From Angiostrongylus vasorum (taxonomy: Eukaryota; Nematoda; Chromadorea; Rhabditida; Metastrongylidae), in assembly GCA_018806985.1 (NCBI GenBank), contig JADANN010000174.1, positions 1,438,001 through 1,502,000 of the forward strand: DNA of 64,000 nt, given 5' to 3'. Shown one piece after another: positions 20,901-31,800 of this stretch. The first letter of the stretch is position 1, and each line of letters opens with the position of its first letter. The notes beneath the pieces were generated by a model. The model saw nothing but the letters and a program-made list of their open reading frames with translations. It ran no database searches and was not told the origin of the DNA. The translations under genes and the position numbers were made by a program.

Positions 20901-22056
20901 ATCTTGAGCGCATAGCTACTGTTTTTCCCTGGAGTCCCAACGTCAGCCTAGCCAAAGCCTGCTCCAGGTTACTAGCAACACAGGCAGTCGCGACCCCTGT
21001 GGATCAGAGGAAGATTTGCCACCATGCGCCTAGGTTGATAACAAGACAGGAGTGGGTCTTGGGTATTGGTTTCTTCTTAGCTGGGCTTTCTGACGAAAAT
21101 GCTGGACCCCTTCTCAGATTGGAAGGCCTTGCCGCTGGAATAAGTCCGTCCGCTGTACATCACAGCTTGACGCCCTCCCAGCCGCTATGAGGCGGTAAAC
21201 CATTGGGAGGGACAACGAGATAAGCTGTGAATTTTTTCTGTTAGAATATAAATCGTCCTTTCTTCCAAATCACCACTACAGATAGGCCAATGGCGAACGA
21301 TCCCAAGCAGACGGTATTTTTTTATTTACTTGTTAACTAATGAATGTTGTGAGGTTATCAAATAACAAATTATAATTTCTTGAGAATGAAATCACGCAGC
21401 TGTGCTGTTGCCATTACTGCGATAATAACTGGAAGTTGTCGATTTTCACCTTTAGTATCAGTTGCTGTAAATTCTTTGTTCTGCGCTAATTCTGAGAACA
21501 AAACTATAAGGAGTCTTAAAGCAGAACTCGTTCTTACCTATGAATTTCTTTTATAACAAAGTATACCTGCCATTCCCGCTACTGCCGGTGCAATTGGTGC
21601 TTGTGGAGGTGGAGGATTCCTCTTATCAGCAAAGACATCCCCTTTCACCCCCAGCCAGAGTCTGATAATTTGGATCATATGTTCCTAAACAAGCAATGAG
21701 CATTCGCACAAAAAAAACAGAGACGTATGCGAGATAATATAAACAGACCTGCCATTCCTCCCGTAGTCGGAGCTTTCACCGCAGGGGGGCGGTGGATTGC
21801 CACCTAAAAAACATGAGTACTAATGTATTCATAAGGCAGAGGAGCACATAGACGAAATTAAGTCTGTAAACCTACCTTGAGAGCCAGGTGGTCGATCTTT
21901 TTTCTAAAACAATGAAATCATAGATGAGTCATAGAGTCATATAGTGAAGTATAGTCATCAACGTACCTTGTCTGCACAAAGAACTATAAAGAATGTGGTG
22001 AAGACAAAGCAAGGTGCAGAACTGACGACGTACAGATTCCAACCTCCGACCACCAT
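16057..22056 (-). CDS. Gene A: shorter paralogue of gene B with DPNYQTLAG units (6 exons)
   Basis: Exons 5' to 3': 21967-22056, 21876-21903, 21749-21803, 21567-21684, 18282-18401, 16057-16124. Exon 1 encodes a hydrophobic stretch (CFVFTTFFIVLC); exon 2 is a 28-bp Lys-rich exon (KKDRPPGSQ); exon 3 is a Pro-rich linker; exons 4-6 each carry a (T/H)(Y/H)DPNYQTLA unit. Phases 0, 1, 1, 1, 1 agree at every junction. Exons 3 and 4 each need one base removed from a homopolymer; then about 158 residues result. The unit core differs from gene B (GVKGDVFADK, GIKDTFDKK, AVNADVFNK). Introns 4 and 5 are long and hold SINEs. Function unknown; homology to gene B is clear from motif, exon order and phases. 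Confidence 0.62.
16385..16570 (-). mobile_element. Decayed SINE family 4 copy
   Basis: Blocks such as gcagctgcttcaagattatc and aattctccctggagtcctgt align with family 4 bodies at 17.6 and 43.8 kb. In gene A intron 5. Confidence 0.35.
17032..17205 (-). mobile_element. SINE family 3 copy
   Basis: Tail ttactatgattttcctcggc at 17010-17032, head ccaccacaccatgcggttac at 17150-17170. In gene A intron 5. Confidence 0.6.
17545..17910 (-). mobile_element. SINE family 4 copy
   Basis: Minus-strand head ggtagtgatgttctccaaca with a B-box-like segment (agttcgtttccgcttcggga), body and tail as at 43.6-44.0 kb. In gene A intron 5. Confidence 0.5.
17929..17963. repeat. (TA)n microsatellite
   Basis: About 35 bp of alternating TA next to the family 4 head. 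Confidence 0.9.
18282..18401 (-). CDS. Gene A exon 5, DPNYQTLAG unit, frame intact
   Basis: Acceptor ...TTTTAAG, donor GTGGGT, phase 1 to 1, 120 bp. It reads [20 protein letters not shown] and an Ala/Pro linker ending GTGGMA. The GADKK block is replaced. Confidence 0.65.
18410..19260. other. Intron, mostly low-complexity T-rich sequence
   Basis: Gene A intron 4. A pyrimidine-rich stretch lies at 18715-18900. An open frame on both strands at about 18961-19212 matches no family I recognise. Confidence 0.35.
19270..19650 (+). mobile_element. Decayed SINE family 4 copy
   Basis: Head cgcagtgatagtgatggtat, later aaaatcctctagttgcaacc and aaaagttggaacactttctt match the family 4 body. Confidence 0.4.
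20540..20760 (-). mobile_element. Decayed SINE family 1 copy
   Basis: Blocks ggtggcctaccgatgtatca and gctgctatcctcccagacaa are diagnostic of family 1; the tRNA-like head is lost. Confidence 0.5.
20850..21215 (-). mobile_element. SINE family 2 copy
   Basis: Minus-strand head near 21205 (ggtttaccgcctcatagcgg), tail near 20850. In gene A intron 4. Confidence 0.55.
21567..21684 (-). CDS. Gene A exon 4, DPNYQTLAG unit with one-base expansion
   Basis: Acceptor ...TGTTTAG, donor GTATAC. The G5 run (21648-21652) is one base too long; with four it reads [20 protein letters not shown] and ends AVAGMA, phase 1 to 1. Confidence 0.6.
21749..21803 (-). CDS. Gene A exon 3, Pro-rich linker with one-base expansion
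   Basis: Acceptor ...TTTTTAG, donor GTCTGT. The C6 run (21784-21789) is one base too long; with five Cs it reads GNPPPPAVKAPTTGGMA in phase 1 to 1. Confidence 0.55.
21876..21903 (-). CDS. Gene A exon 2, 28-bp micro-exon
   Basis: Acceptor ...GTTTTAG, donor GTAGGT, phase 0 to 1; encodes KKDRPPGSQ. Small, but phases fit on both sides. Confidence 0.5.
21967..22056 (-). CDS. Gene A exon 1, start and membrane anchor
   Basis: ATG at 22054-22056; 30 codons reach a GTACGT donor in phase 0. Hydrophobic run CFVFTTFFIVLC followed by ADK. Three in-frame codons upstream are open back to a TTTCTAG acceptor-like site, so an upstream exon is possible. Confidence 0.5.
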
Positions 22057-22559
22057 CTTCGCATTCAAGACTAGAAATCACTTAGAACAAGCGATAAAGC
22101 TGTTGTGTTTAACTCATTACTTATTCTAGATGATAGATGAGATCGATAACCCAAGGTTCATGCATTATTCACATTTCACGACTCCATTGTGGTTTCTACT
22201 GAAATATAGCCATAACAACGCTCTTTGTTCTAATGAGGTGCTTTCCAATAACAATATTGGAAGGTCGAAAATCCGCTATTTGCAGCAGCTCCCTGCGTGA
22301 CAATAAAGCGAGTGTTCAGAAGGCACAAATTGAGTCAGTCTTCACGACGAACTATGTACGAAAAGTATGAAGGAAAAAAGTAAACAGAAAAAGAATAACA
22401 GAATGTGCTGCATTCGGGCCACTCAAGGAAACTACCCACCAACTGGCGGACCCAATACTTTGCGTTCACTTCTTCGATTGGACAGTTCTGCCCTGTTATA
22501 CAGCTCATACTTAAAACCATGTCACGAAGTCTGTGCATCCACAACAGAGCGCTAAAACG

Positions 22560-22745
22560 ATGTCTTCTGTGATTTAAGCGGAATTCACAACGTTTAGCCG
22601 GGGTGCGCACCTCAGATCTAAGAAACTTATCCCATGTTCGGAATCCACGAGAATATACATCGGTAGCAGTGGAGTGGATTCCAAGAGAATCCAGCCGTCC
22701 TGTTGGAAGACTTACCAAACGACAGGCGGTCGTGTTCATAGCTAG
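22560..22745 (+). pseudogene. Possible RTE LINE C-terminal scrap
   Basis: Plus strand reads VEWIPRESSRPVGRLTKRQ, resembling the RTE C-terminal motif with a GRPPTRW-like end. It is short and decayed, upstream of gene A. Confidence 0.25.
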
Positions 22746-22861
22746 CGCCAAACATCTGCATTCGCAGACGGAAACGATTTTAGGACTACGAAATATCCCT
22801 CGCTGATTTCACAGTTTTTGAAGCAGACCACCGCAATATACCACGATTGAGCGAAATAGAA

Positions 22862-22930
22862 ACGAATGTGTATTATGCTGGGGCCGACACCACCAGCGAA
22901 GATGGATCATCCTAGCACTCGAATATAGAA
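22862..22930 (+). mobile_element. SINE family 2 tail fragment
   Basis: gtattatgctggggccgaca then gaagatggatcatcctagca match the family 2 3' end only. Confidence 0.45.
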
Positions 22931-23184
22931 GCGTCCAAGTATAGACCATAAAACAGTCTCTGCAATCTTTTTTAGGTGCACTTTCATCTGATAAGTGTTT
23001 AAGAACTTCATCACGATGCATCCATTTCTACGAATGTCGTCGATTATCGCATAACATCAGGTTTTATCGTTCATCGAATATCACAACGAGGGTTAAAAAC
23101 TGGATCGCTTTTATTGCTTAAACGACCCCTACTCGCTTAAATCACGTAGTGCCCAATTGCAAAGCTTTTCAAAATTCTTATTTC

Positions 23185-23373
23185 TTAAAGGTGATGAAAC
23201 AATATTGAATAGCTAACGTTGGGCGCAACTACAAATAGCACTTTTACGTTGTTCTCGTAAAATACAGATAGGTATGGTCGAACTTCTTTGTCATCAAAGT
23301 TCATATCTCCCACATGAAACATTTCGAACCATTCTTGGGAAAAAGAACACCTGATTATCTGCTTATTCGTCAC
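23185..23373 (-). other. Open frame with protein-like composition, unassigned
   Basis: The minus strand after an acceptor-like AATCAG reads CSFSQEWFEMFHVGDMNFDD and later VKVLFVVAPN before a stop. Composition looks coding, but no family, start or partner exon could be supported. Confidence 0.2.
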
Positions 23374-23717
23374 ATATAATTAAATACATCTTTATTTGCT
23401 TTCCTTGCTGGTAAATTTTTCGTCAGATATTTTCTGTCCTTTCTGTCTACCCCACGTTGCCAGGGTGCTCATAGTTGTTCACCATACATCCTCTTCCTCG
23501 CTGCTAACTAGATTAAGATTTGTCATTTTACTATGAAATTTTGACTAGTATGTTAGGAAATTCCGGCTTTGGTTCACTCTTTTTGGAGGTTTTTTATATG
23601 TAGACGAATTCAGAAAGCCTCTTCCTCAGTTTTGGAAAGCTTTTATCACTTGTCCTTTCTTTGATCTTCGAATGACTCTGACCGTTTTCAAAAAGTAGGA
23701 ACTAACTGGGACAGAAG

Positions 23718-24000
23718 GGCGCGTGTGGTGCAGTGGTCGGAGACGCCTTGCGACACACACGCGGAAGGGATCCCTCGCGCCCATGGCCCACCAAGCCTTC
23801 CATCCCTCCGAGGTCAGCAAATTGGTACCAGACTTGTCTGGGAGGATAGGCTCGATACATCGGTAGGCCACCGCGAATCATTGTAAAGGCCAGATATGCA
23901 TTCAATCACTTCCAAACGATGCTTAATAAAGTCGAATGCATGGCGCATCCTTAACGGATTGATCAGCACCGATAGCTTTATCCACTATCCTTTTAATTGG
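23718..24000 (+). mobile_element. SINE family 1 copy
   Basis: Head cgcgtgtggtgcagtggtcg (A-box-like), gaagggatccctcgcgccca, body to atagctttatccactatcc. Nearly full length. Confidence 0.65.
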
Positions 24001-24129
24001 GAGAGACCTCCGGCTATAAATTGCCATCGAATCCAGACATTAAAGCCATAAGCCGCTTTGAGAGATATACTAGGTTGTTTATTTACCTACCTATTTATTT
24101 ATTTGTTTTTTTTACTTATTTTACCTGAT

Positions 24130-24450
24130 CAATTATCTCTTTTATTGTATGGTCCGACATCAGGTTTATTGCACTGCGCGAGACCCAGAACTACTTTTTA
24201 TTCGTTTCCTTGCATTCATTGTCCACTAGGATTCTCGAACTTTTTTTCTTCATGTGGGTTCAGCTGCTCCGTTAAGAGCTTTACTCTTTGTTACTAATTT
24301 CGTTGGATATTGGTCGAGTCAGTTCTCTATGATATGTCGAGATGGCAGTTAAGGGCGTTTTCAACGTTGACTGGAGGAAGTTAGGTTGTCCATACAAGTC
24401 TGGTACCAAATCCACGACTTTACACGGATAATACACTTGATCGGCCTGCG
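24130..24450 (-). mobile_element. Decayed SINE family 4 copy
   Basis: Blocks tgcattcattgtccactagg and tactaatttcgttggatatt fit the family 4 body with heavy change. Confidence 0.3.
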
Positions 24451-24713
24451 ACGAGGGTGGAACAGCTTCAGGGGAAGAATTATCGTTCACATAGTGGACA
24501 GGATCGCCATCAGTGCGCTATCAGCTCCTTCATACATCTTATTATATGCAATGCTATATTTTTTGTGTTTCTACCTAAGCTTTCACTACATATGTGGACG
24601 TCGAATCGCTATGGTGTCAATATGTTTTTCCAAAAAATCAGTAAGTTCGGGTAGCAAGGATTGAAGCCTGAAATTAATCATAGTTATAATTGTCATTATT
24701 TCTATTACTATTC

Positions 24714-25097
24714 CTCCCAACGGTTTACCGCCTCATCGTGGCTGGGAGGTGTTCCTGGGTGTCGGACTGCGTTGTACAGCGGGGGATTCGTCCCCCTGAC
24801 AGGGTCTCCCAAGCTGAGAAGGAGTCCGGCGTTTCCATCAGGAAGCCTAGCTAAGAGAAAACCAATACCAGGATCCGCCACCGCCCTGGTATCAAAGTCG
24901 CATGGTGGCAAATCTCCCTCTAATCCACTAGGTCTGTGACTGCCCGTGATGGTGAAGACCTGGGGCAGATTTGGCCAGACTAACCTGGGAATTCCAGGGA
25001 ACCACAATGGCTTGGCTAGCAAATCCCCGAAAAGTGGTGATTATGCTGGGGCCCGCACAGCCAATGAGGACGGACCATTCAAGTATCAGGTATCAAG
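24714..25097 (+). mobile_element. SINE family 2 copy
   Basis: Near-consensus: ggtttaccgcctcatcgtgg, ggattcgtccccctgacagg, tail caagtatcaggtatcaagta running into (ATT)n. Confidence 0.65.
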
Positions 25098-25177
25098 TAC
25101 TATTACTATTACTATTGCTATTGTCATTATTGTTATTATTATTACCATTATTACTAATATTATCATTATTATTATAG
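25098..25177. repeat. (ATT)n-type microsatellite
   Basis: Tri- and tetranucleotide ATT/ATTATTGTT pattern continuing the SINE tail. Confidence 0.85.
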
Positions 25178-25179
25178 GG

Positions 25180-25515
25180 AGCAGATAGCATGGTGCTGGT
25201 GATATCCATCATCGCCAGCATAGTGCTAGTTCGATTCCGCTCCGGGTCAACCAATCCTCTAATCTCTACGGGGTCGGAAAATTGGCACTGGACTTGTTTG
25301 GGAAAAAATAACTCTTTCCAATCCATTTGGGAACCCTCCAGCCTGGCTAACTCAGGACTCCAGTGAGAATTGCTTGGCTAGCATTCTACGCCATTGAAGA
25401 TGAAATGAAAATCCTTAAGCAGCAGCCGAAGCCACAGGCAGAAATTGGAAGATACTCGTGGATAATGGATGCGAGGAATCAAACCGAACGTGGAACGTGT
25501 TAGGGTTTGCTACAG
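25180..25515 (+). mobile_element. SINE family 4 copy
   Basis: Head gcatggtgctggtgatatcc, B-box-like gttcgattccgctccgggtc, body attctacgccattgaagatg and ccttaagcagcagccgaagc. Best plus-strand copy of the family. Confidence 0.55.
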
Positions 25516-25519
25516 TTGA

Positions 25520-26700
25520 CGTGAAGACGTGTCGCATAAAATAAAATTGTTGTTATTATCGTTGTTATTTTTTTTTGCTTTGTCTTATTAAACCTGAAAG
25601 AGAACGACCTCGTAATTGTACTGAGAAGCGGGCAGATTTAGCGGATGAAACAGTAGATGTAAGGAAGACGAAAGGTGTTTGAGAGTCGCCTCCAACAAAT
25701 ACGAGTTCCATTGACTCTCAAAACATCTGGAAAGCACCGGTGACAGGCTCAAAAGCTTTATGCTTATGCTTAGTGCTTTATTAAGGTGATGACTTGCGCT
25801 TATAACGCATACACAAGATATCTGAATCTTCAATTTAGAACTAGGACCTTCCATAATACAATCTCAGAGAATACTGTTCGATGTCATGGATCGACCGAGA
25901 CGCCAAGACACCGTCCACTTAACATCGTCTACGATAACAGAGAAGAACTGCCTCTCGACAATGGCCATGAGTAGAAAAGTCGATTGAGCTGGTAGTCTAG
26001 CCAATGCAAAGGTTTGCCATTACCAGTTCTTTTAACTACTGAAGAGTTTAAGAACTTTGAAACTATTCCTGCAAAGAAGGCATGATTTCTGCCAGATCTT
26101 ACGACATAAAGCTTAAGACTACCTCCAATAGAACACATAGAGAAATTTACAACTCATGGCTTGGCATGCAGCAAGTACGCTGGGAGGTCAGCTGAGTTCA
26201 TTACGATGAATAGCACCACTCATGGGAGCATCGCTTCATTTGCTAAAGGTTCCTTTTCTACAGAAAGGAATGAAAGTTGCAAAATTCCCAAAGCGAAGTC
26301 ATCGTGAATGATATGACATCGATGTATTGAGACGACTAGCTGATCTTTGGAAAGATTTCGTTACCGTAACTTCGATAATGAATACGACCTCCACATCTAA
26401 CACCTTCATGGTAGTACGAAGAAACCTAAGTTTCAGAAGTCAACCAACAAAGACCTATCTCTAGAAGTACTTTTGGGATCAAAGAATAACATATGCAACA
26501 AAAATGGCTAGCGCTGCAGAAGTTTAGGGTTGCCATAACGTTTCACCAAAAACTTCGTCAACTACAGCACTACGATGATCACTCTTCGGCATGCAGAGAA
26601 AAACGCATGCAGAAGTGGCATAGGTTACACCATCTGTGAATTCTACTCCAATATCTTCGACTACTATGTTTAGGTTCTATTTTTAGGGTGTATTTATATG
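25520..26700. other. No gene recognised
   Basis: Short frames only (for example the minus strand at 25929-26138). No recognised motif, repeat or splice-consistent series. Confidence 0.35.
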
Positions 26701-26702
26701 CT

Positions 26703-26990
26703 GAGGGCGCGTGCGGCGCAGTGGGTCGGAGGCGCCCTGCAACACATACGTGGAATCGAAATCCGCGCCCATGGTCCGCCAAGTCCCCCATCCCTCCGGG
26801 GTCGGCAAATTGGTACCAGACTTATCTGGGAGGATAGCAGCACTGGCTCGAAACATCGGTAGGCCACCGCGAGTCATTCTAAAGACCGGATCTGCATTCA
26901 GTCGCCTCCAAACGATGCTTAATGAAGTCGAATGCATGACGCATCCCTCAAGGATTGATCAACGCCGAGAGCTTTCATCCTTTACTGATA
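26703..26990 (+). mobile_element. SINE family 1 copy
   Basis: Head gcgcgtgcggcgcagtgggt, ggaatcgaaatccgcgccca, ends gagagctttcatcctttact. Confidence 0.65.
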
Positions 26991-27929
26991 TTCTGTCTAA
27001 ACGACTCACATTTTCAAGATCTGACATAATCTTGCCTACATCGTTCCACACCTGCTGAAAAGATGATGAAATCCGAATATCTGCAGAACACAAGCGGGCT
27101 ATACGTGATATTTGACGCAGGAAAATTAGGGTTTTCGAACACCACCAGATAATCTTGTTCAATAGGCTAAACTGGTACATTAACGCGGAATCACACTGAT
27201 AATGCACCAATAGACTGTGGCCCAAATTTCTAGAGTTTTGATGGAAAATAAGTGAAAATTTGATCTTAAAGCGAGAGAAGCGACTACGCAGAAAGAACAT
27301 GCAACAGAACAGGTATCACAGCGCTCGCCGGGGCTACGCGTACAACCTTTCGGTTTTTCCTTCAGAAGACTGATCACCACCACGCCTAGGAACTAGGCAT
27401 AGTAACCGGTTTTCATAGCATGATGTCGAAACACCTGCAATTGATGCTCCGAGCACTGATTCGCTTCTTCGTATATTACCTACAAAGATTTGAGTGTAGC
27501 ACTGATTCAAAAACTAGTAGAAGAGCTTTGCTGCACAAGATGAAAGCCATGCGAGAAATTGTAAAGAATTGTAAAAGGCATCGAACCACAGATATCTTTT
27601 GATATGACTAGGCTGGAAAAATGTGCAAAACTCAGCACGTTTCTCTGAATCGCTTCAAACGCACAGCTTATCAAAACGCCACAGAAAAAGAATAGAACAG
27701 CCATAAAAGCTGAAGACGCAGGTTTATTAAAAATTCGTCAAATTGAAGGAAGTGTTTGACTTGTGAAGTGAGAAGTTGCCGTCGACAGCTCGAACGAACA
27801 ACGGCGTCCCAGTCACTCTGTGGTACATTTTCACAATCTTCGTAAAAACAAGAATCCAATTATTTTACATACACTTTATACAGCAAAACATAGCCTTCAT
27901 CTTATTGACGCTATCGTAACGAAATTTTA

Positions 27930-28165
27930 AAGGATAAAAAGGACGAAGCTCTCGGCTTTGATCAATCTTTGAGGGATCCGCCATGTATTCCACTTCATTA
28001 AGCATCGTTTGGAGGTGAATGAATGCATAGCTGGCCTTTACAATGAGTCGCGGTGGTCTACCGATGTATCGAGGCAGTGCTGCTATCCTCGTCTGGTGCC
28101 AATTTGCCGACCCTAGAGGGATGGAAGGTTTGATGGGTCAGGGGGCTGGGATTGATTCCGGGCAG
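27930..28165 (-). mobile_element. SINE family 1 copy, head missing
   Basis: Tail side gaagctctcggctttgatca at 27944; the body reaches gctgggattgattccgggca, where it stops before the A-box. Confidence 0.55.
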
Positions 28166-28787
28166 CATAGTGGTTAGTAACCGAAACTATACTACGCGTA
28201 AATTCATCACGCATTTTCAGCTCCTCCATAATGACAAGTATTAGTCATTGGCTGACAATGAGTGTGCGTAGATGAATAGGATATCACGTTAAATTCGAAT
28301 TCTAGGAAAGAACCATCTTTCCAGCTTTGCCGAAATTCCAGTTTCTCTTCCATGTATACTTTCTACGTATTCTGTGTTACATGCTTAGTCTATACCCTTA
28401 GTGGTAGTCCATACTACAAAAAATGGCTCCTTTGTGCGGTAAGCTTCGAACCCTTGGCTTTACATTTGACCTGATAAAACTCTTAAAAAATTGAAGAATA
28501 AAAAGCACTTTGCCCGAAAATTGGCAACGAAGCAAATATTTGGAAGCTTTAAATATAGGATAATTTTATATCAGGATGAAAAATGTTTCAAATATTCCGC
28601 AATCGAATATGGTCCATCTCTTTTCATTGGCAAGAAAACTCGGAAAAAGGCAGTATAATATCCAATCCCCAGCGAACGAGGGTCATAGATGAATATGCAG
28701 GAGACTTTCGGCCCTCGTGGACGTGTCGATCGGCTTCAATCGAGCGTTTAGTAGGGGCGGTCCGATGAGACGGATGACAAGTCGCGG
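28165..28787 (+). promoter_or_regulatory. Upstream region of the MAM gene, no element resolved
   Basis: About 620 bp between a SINE and the start codon. The reading frame of the start codon is closed by a TAG a few dozen bases upstream. No TATA box or clear trans-splice acceptor stands out. Confidence 0.25.
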
Positions 28788-28833
28788 ATGCTGCTGCGCA
28801 GTGCCGGTCTTGTCCTCCTCTACACTATACAAG
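28788..28833 (+). CDS. MAM gene exon 1, signal peptide
   Basis: ATG 28788; 15 codons plus one base to donor GTGTGT. Hydrophobic AGLVLLYTIQ follows MLLRS, and the first codons of exon 2 (VAFA) complete a typical cleavable leader. The intron is only 50 bp. Confidence 0.6.
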
Positions 28834-31800
28834 GTGTGTTTTCCGTTCTTATCGCTCTTGTTTTTAATTCTTTTTCCGTTTAGTTGCCTTTGCCCATGGG
28901 CTCAGTTGTAATTTCAAAACGCCTTGTTGTTGGAAATCGCTTGACGAGAACGCTAAATGGCAAGTTAGAAACGCTCGGTCCATCAACATCAACGACTATA
29001 GGCGAACATTTCTTGTGGGACGAGGTCGACTGCCCCCAGGTATACGAGATGTCCTCAAAAAGAAAAGCGCTAATTTAATTTCCTGGTTTATTGAGGACAA
29101 TCAGGAAGTCTCGCAAAAGCTATCTCAAGTTTAAATTATCATTCAGAATTGTTTATAAGTCGCGCCATCCATCAGGATTCTATACTATCCATTTGCCATT
29201 AGTTCACTTCCTTTCATTGCAGCTAGTATAGCTACGATATAACTAGGAGAAAAAAAATTTTTTCAGTTGGGAATTACATAATACAGAATGGTGAGAAGAG
29301 TCCGACGTCGTTTGGATCGTGCAACTTCTGCTCCAGTGATGGCGAAGTGAATATTCAGTACAGGTGTAGTTTTAGCTCTCCACCAGTTTTTGTTCTTTTT
29401 TCTTCCGTTTTTGTTTTGTGTTTTCTCGAAACAATTTATGTGATCAACTTCCGTATTTCACCTTTGCGGTATGCGCTACGGAGAGTACAGGTGACCCAAT
29501 TTTATATCGACCACGGCAAAAACAACAGAAAGCGAAAGCGAAACAATCAAGCCAACTGGATTTGATTGAGCAAAGCTGTGACGACAAGCGCTAGCGGTCC
29601 GGAGGTGCAGAAATTATTAGAACGATCAAAGTTCGGGAAGCGAAGGATGCAAACGTTTTCCTAGAAGATTGTTTATCAACACCATTTGCGCACACATAAA
29701 TTTTTTCATATCTCCAATGGCGCAAATCGGAATGAAGAACAGCAGGAATTTACGACTTCTATCCCAGCTTTATAGAAACCACGAAAATTCTCCGAAATTC
29801 ATTTATAAGACTGTGAACCTCGTTCGGAACAAGTTTTGGGTGTCTAGGGTTTTTTTTACTGGTTGCTGGTTAGCCGATTGGAACAGTTTTGAATGTCGTT
29901 CTTTCCAGTCCAATCAGATTAGATTCATGAACGAGGTTCTTTAAACTTGGCGACGGCTTACATCATCATAAGCACGAGTTTAAAGGCCGATAAGTAGAAG
30001 CGATAGTACGACTTTCTCATCATGGTGGGGTTTCCGGCTCTGGTTTCGGATCTAACGATAAAAACACCTCTACTTTAAGAGTGAACCATTAGATCAATCA
30101 AAACCTGCCAAGAAGGTGTGCAAAAAAAGCCGTAAAAAAGCTTCTTTTTTGACAGTGAAACAAGAATTTCAGCGTGAATCGGGCGAAGCATGTCTTTCAC
30201 TTAAACTAATTCATTCAGGCATTGGCAGAGTCCGACAGCTAACATGAAGTTATGCTGGAGAAGATGGGGCCAACCGATTCGTAGCGAAAATTGTCACTTG
30301 GCCGAGCCATCCAGGCAAAGTCAAATCATCAGCCAAAACCTTGCTGTGCCTCCAGGAGAGGACATACAGGTGCAATCCATCTATCCCAGAAGATGTCACG
30401 CCACTGTAAAGCCGGAAAACAAAGCGATAAAATGGGGTGGAAGCGATACGTTCTGAAAGACAAACAGAGAGTCATGACGAAATGCTTTAGAAAACCAGTT
30501 CGAACGAGTTTCTTAGAAACAGAAGGGCTACAGTCTGCAATGAATTTTGTTTGTAATGTACGTAGGAAAAAGCTTCCCTGCGTTGTTTCCCTTAGGTCAA
30601 TGTAAGCAAGTATCCTATGGAGGAATGTTGGCCCGAACAAAAATCGTCTACGAGAAATTTCAAATACACTTTTTTTAGTCCTTTAGTTGCAAATGTTTCT
30701 TTTTTGTTTTTTTCTATTTTCTCTTTATTTATTAAGCCTTCTTCAACCGGCTTTCATTTTATGCCTTTGTTTACCACCTTCAATTTTGTTAGGCTGGAAA
30801 GTTTTTTGTAAGCTGTCGATGGGGTCGTACAGAAAATATAGCTCGTTTCTGCATCTTGAACTATCATATCTTTCAGAATTCATCAGTTATTAGCTAGGGA
30901 CTACTGATTCCAACTCAAACCATACTGCTTTCCTTCCGCTCACGCCACTGGCGGCAGACGAAGGAATTTGCATATTCAACGCGACCGACATTTCTCAAAG
31001 TGTTTATGAGTTTTTAAAACAGGTCCCAATCGAAATCGTGTAGTAGAAAAGTCAAGAAAGTTTGGATCGAATACGCATTGAATACATTCGTAGGTGTTGT
31101 TCGTTATGGAGAAGCAGGAAAGAGCGATCAATGCCATTGTGATGATCGACAGGATTTATCTCTCTGTCAAGAAATGCGACCTAGCAAACGCGCAACGAAC
31201 TGCCGTGAGTTTTCAGGCATTAATCTTCTATCGAAACACATCGCAAAAATAAGCCCCGTTTTCCAAAGGGAGTGCAATGCGAAATTTTTCTTATGCTTCA
31301 GCATTCTTTTTATTCACTAACTGTTCTGTCATTCACCTGTTCTATTCAAATCATTTTTTAATTTCGATGATCTTTCTCTATGTTCGTTTCTTAAGAAGAC
31401 CTTCATGAGTACTGAAAGTCTGCTATTCCTAAGCAATTCATTTGCAAAACGGCTCTTGTTTTTTCTTCATATTCTGAATCGTATTAAACTGCTGTTCGTT
31501 GAACAGTGGCGCCCAGAACAACATGCTACGATATTTAACCGCTGATGACAAATTTCTGATGAAAATGGTGCACTCTCGGTGGCATAGGGAGTCATATATT
31601 GACCATATTTGGGGGACGATATTCTTCGCCTCGTCATGGGAAGATCTTCACCGAGTCGTGAAACAACACGAAACAAGTGAAAAACACTCCGTTTCGGATT
31701 GATCGTTGTTCGACGGCGGAAGCCGGCGGATTTTCTTTAAAGCCACTCGACCATGATCGACGACCTAGAAGTCTATCGTGAACGATTGTAAAGATGCGAA

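Noticed and set aside
29287..29305. Shared aatggtgagaagagt at 29.29 and 38.53 kb as a sign of duplication
   Set aside because: Only 15 bp match, in different frames and contexts of the MAM gene; coincidence is enough.
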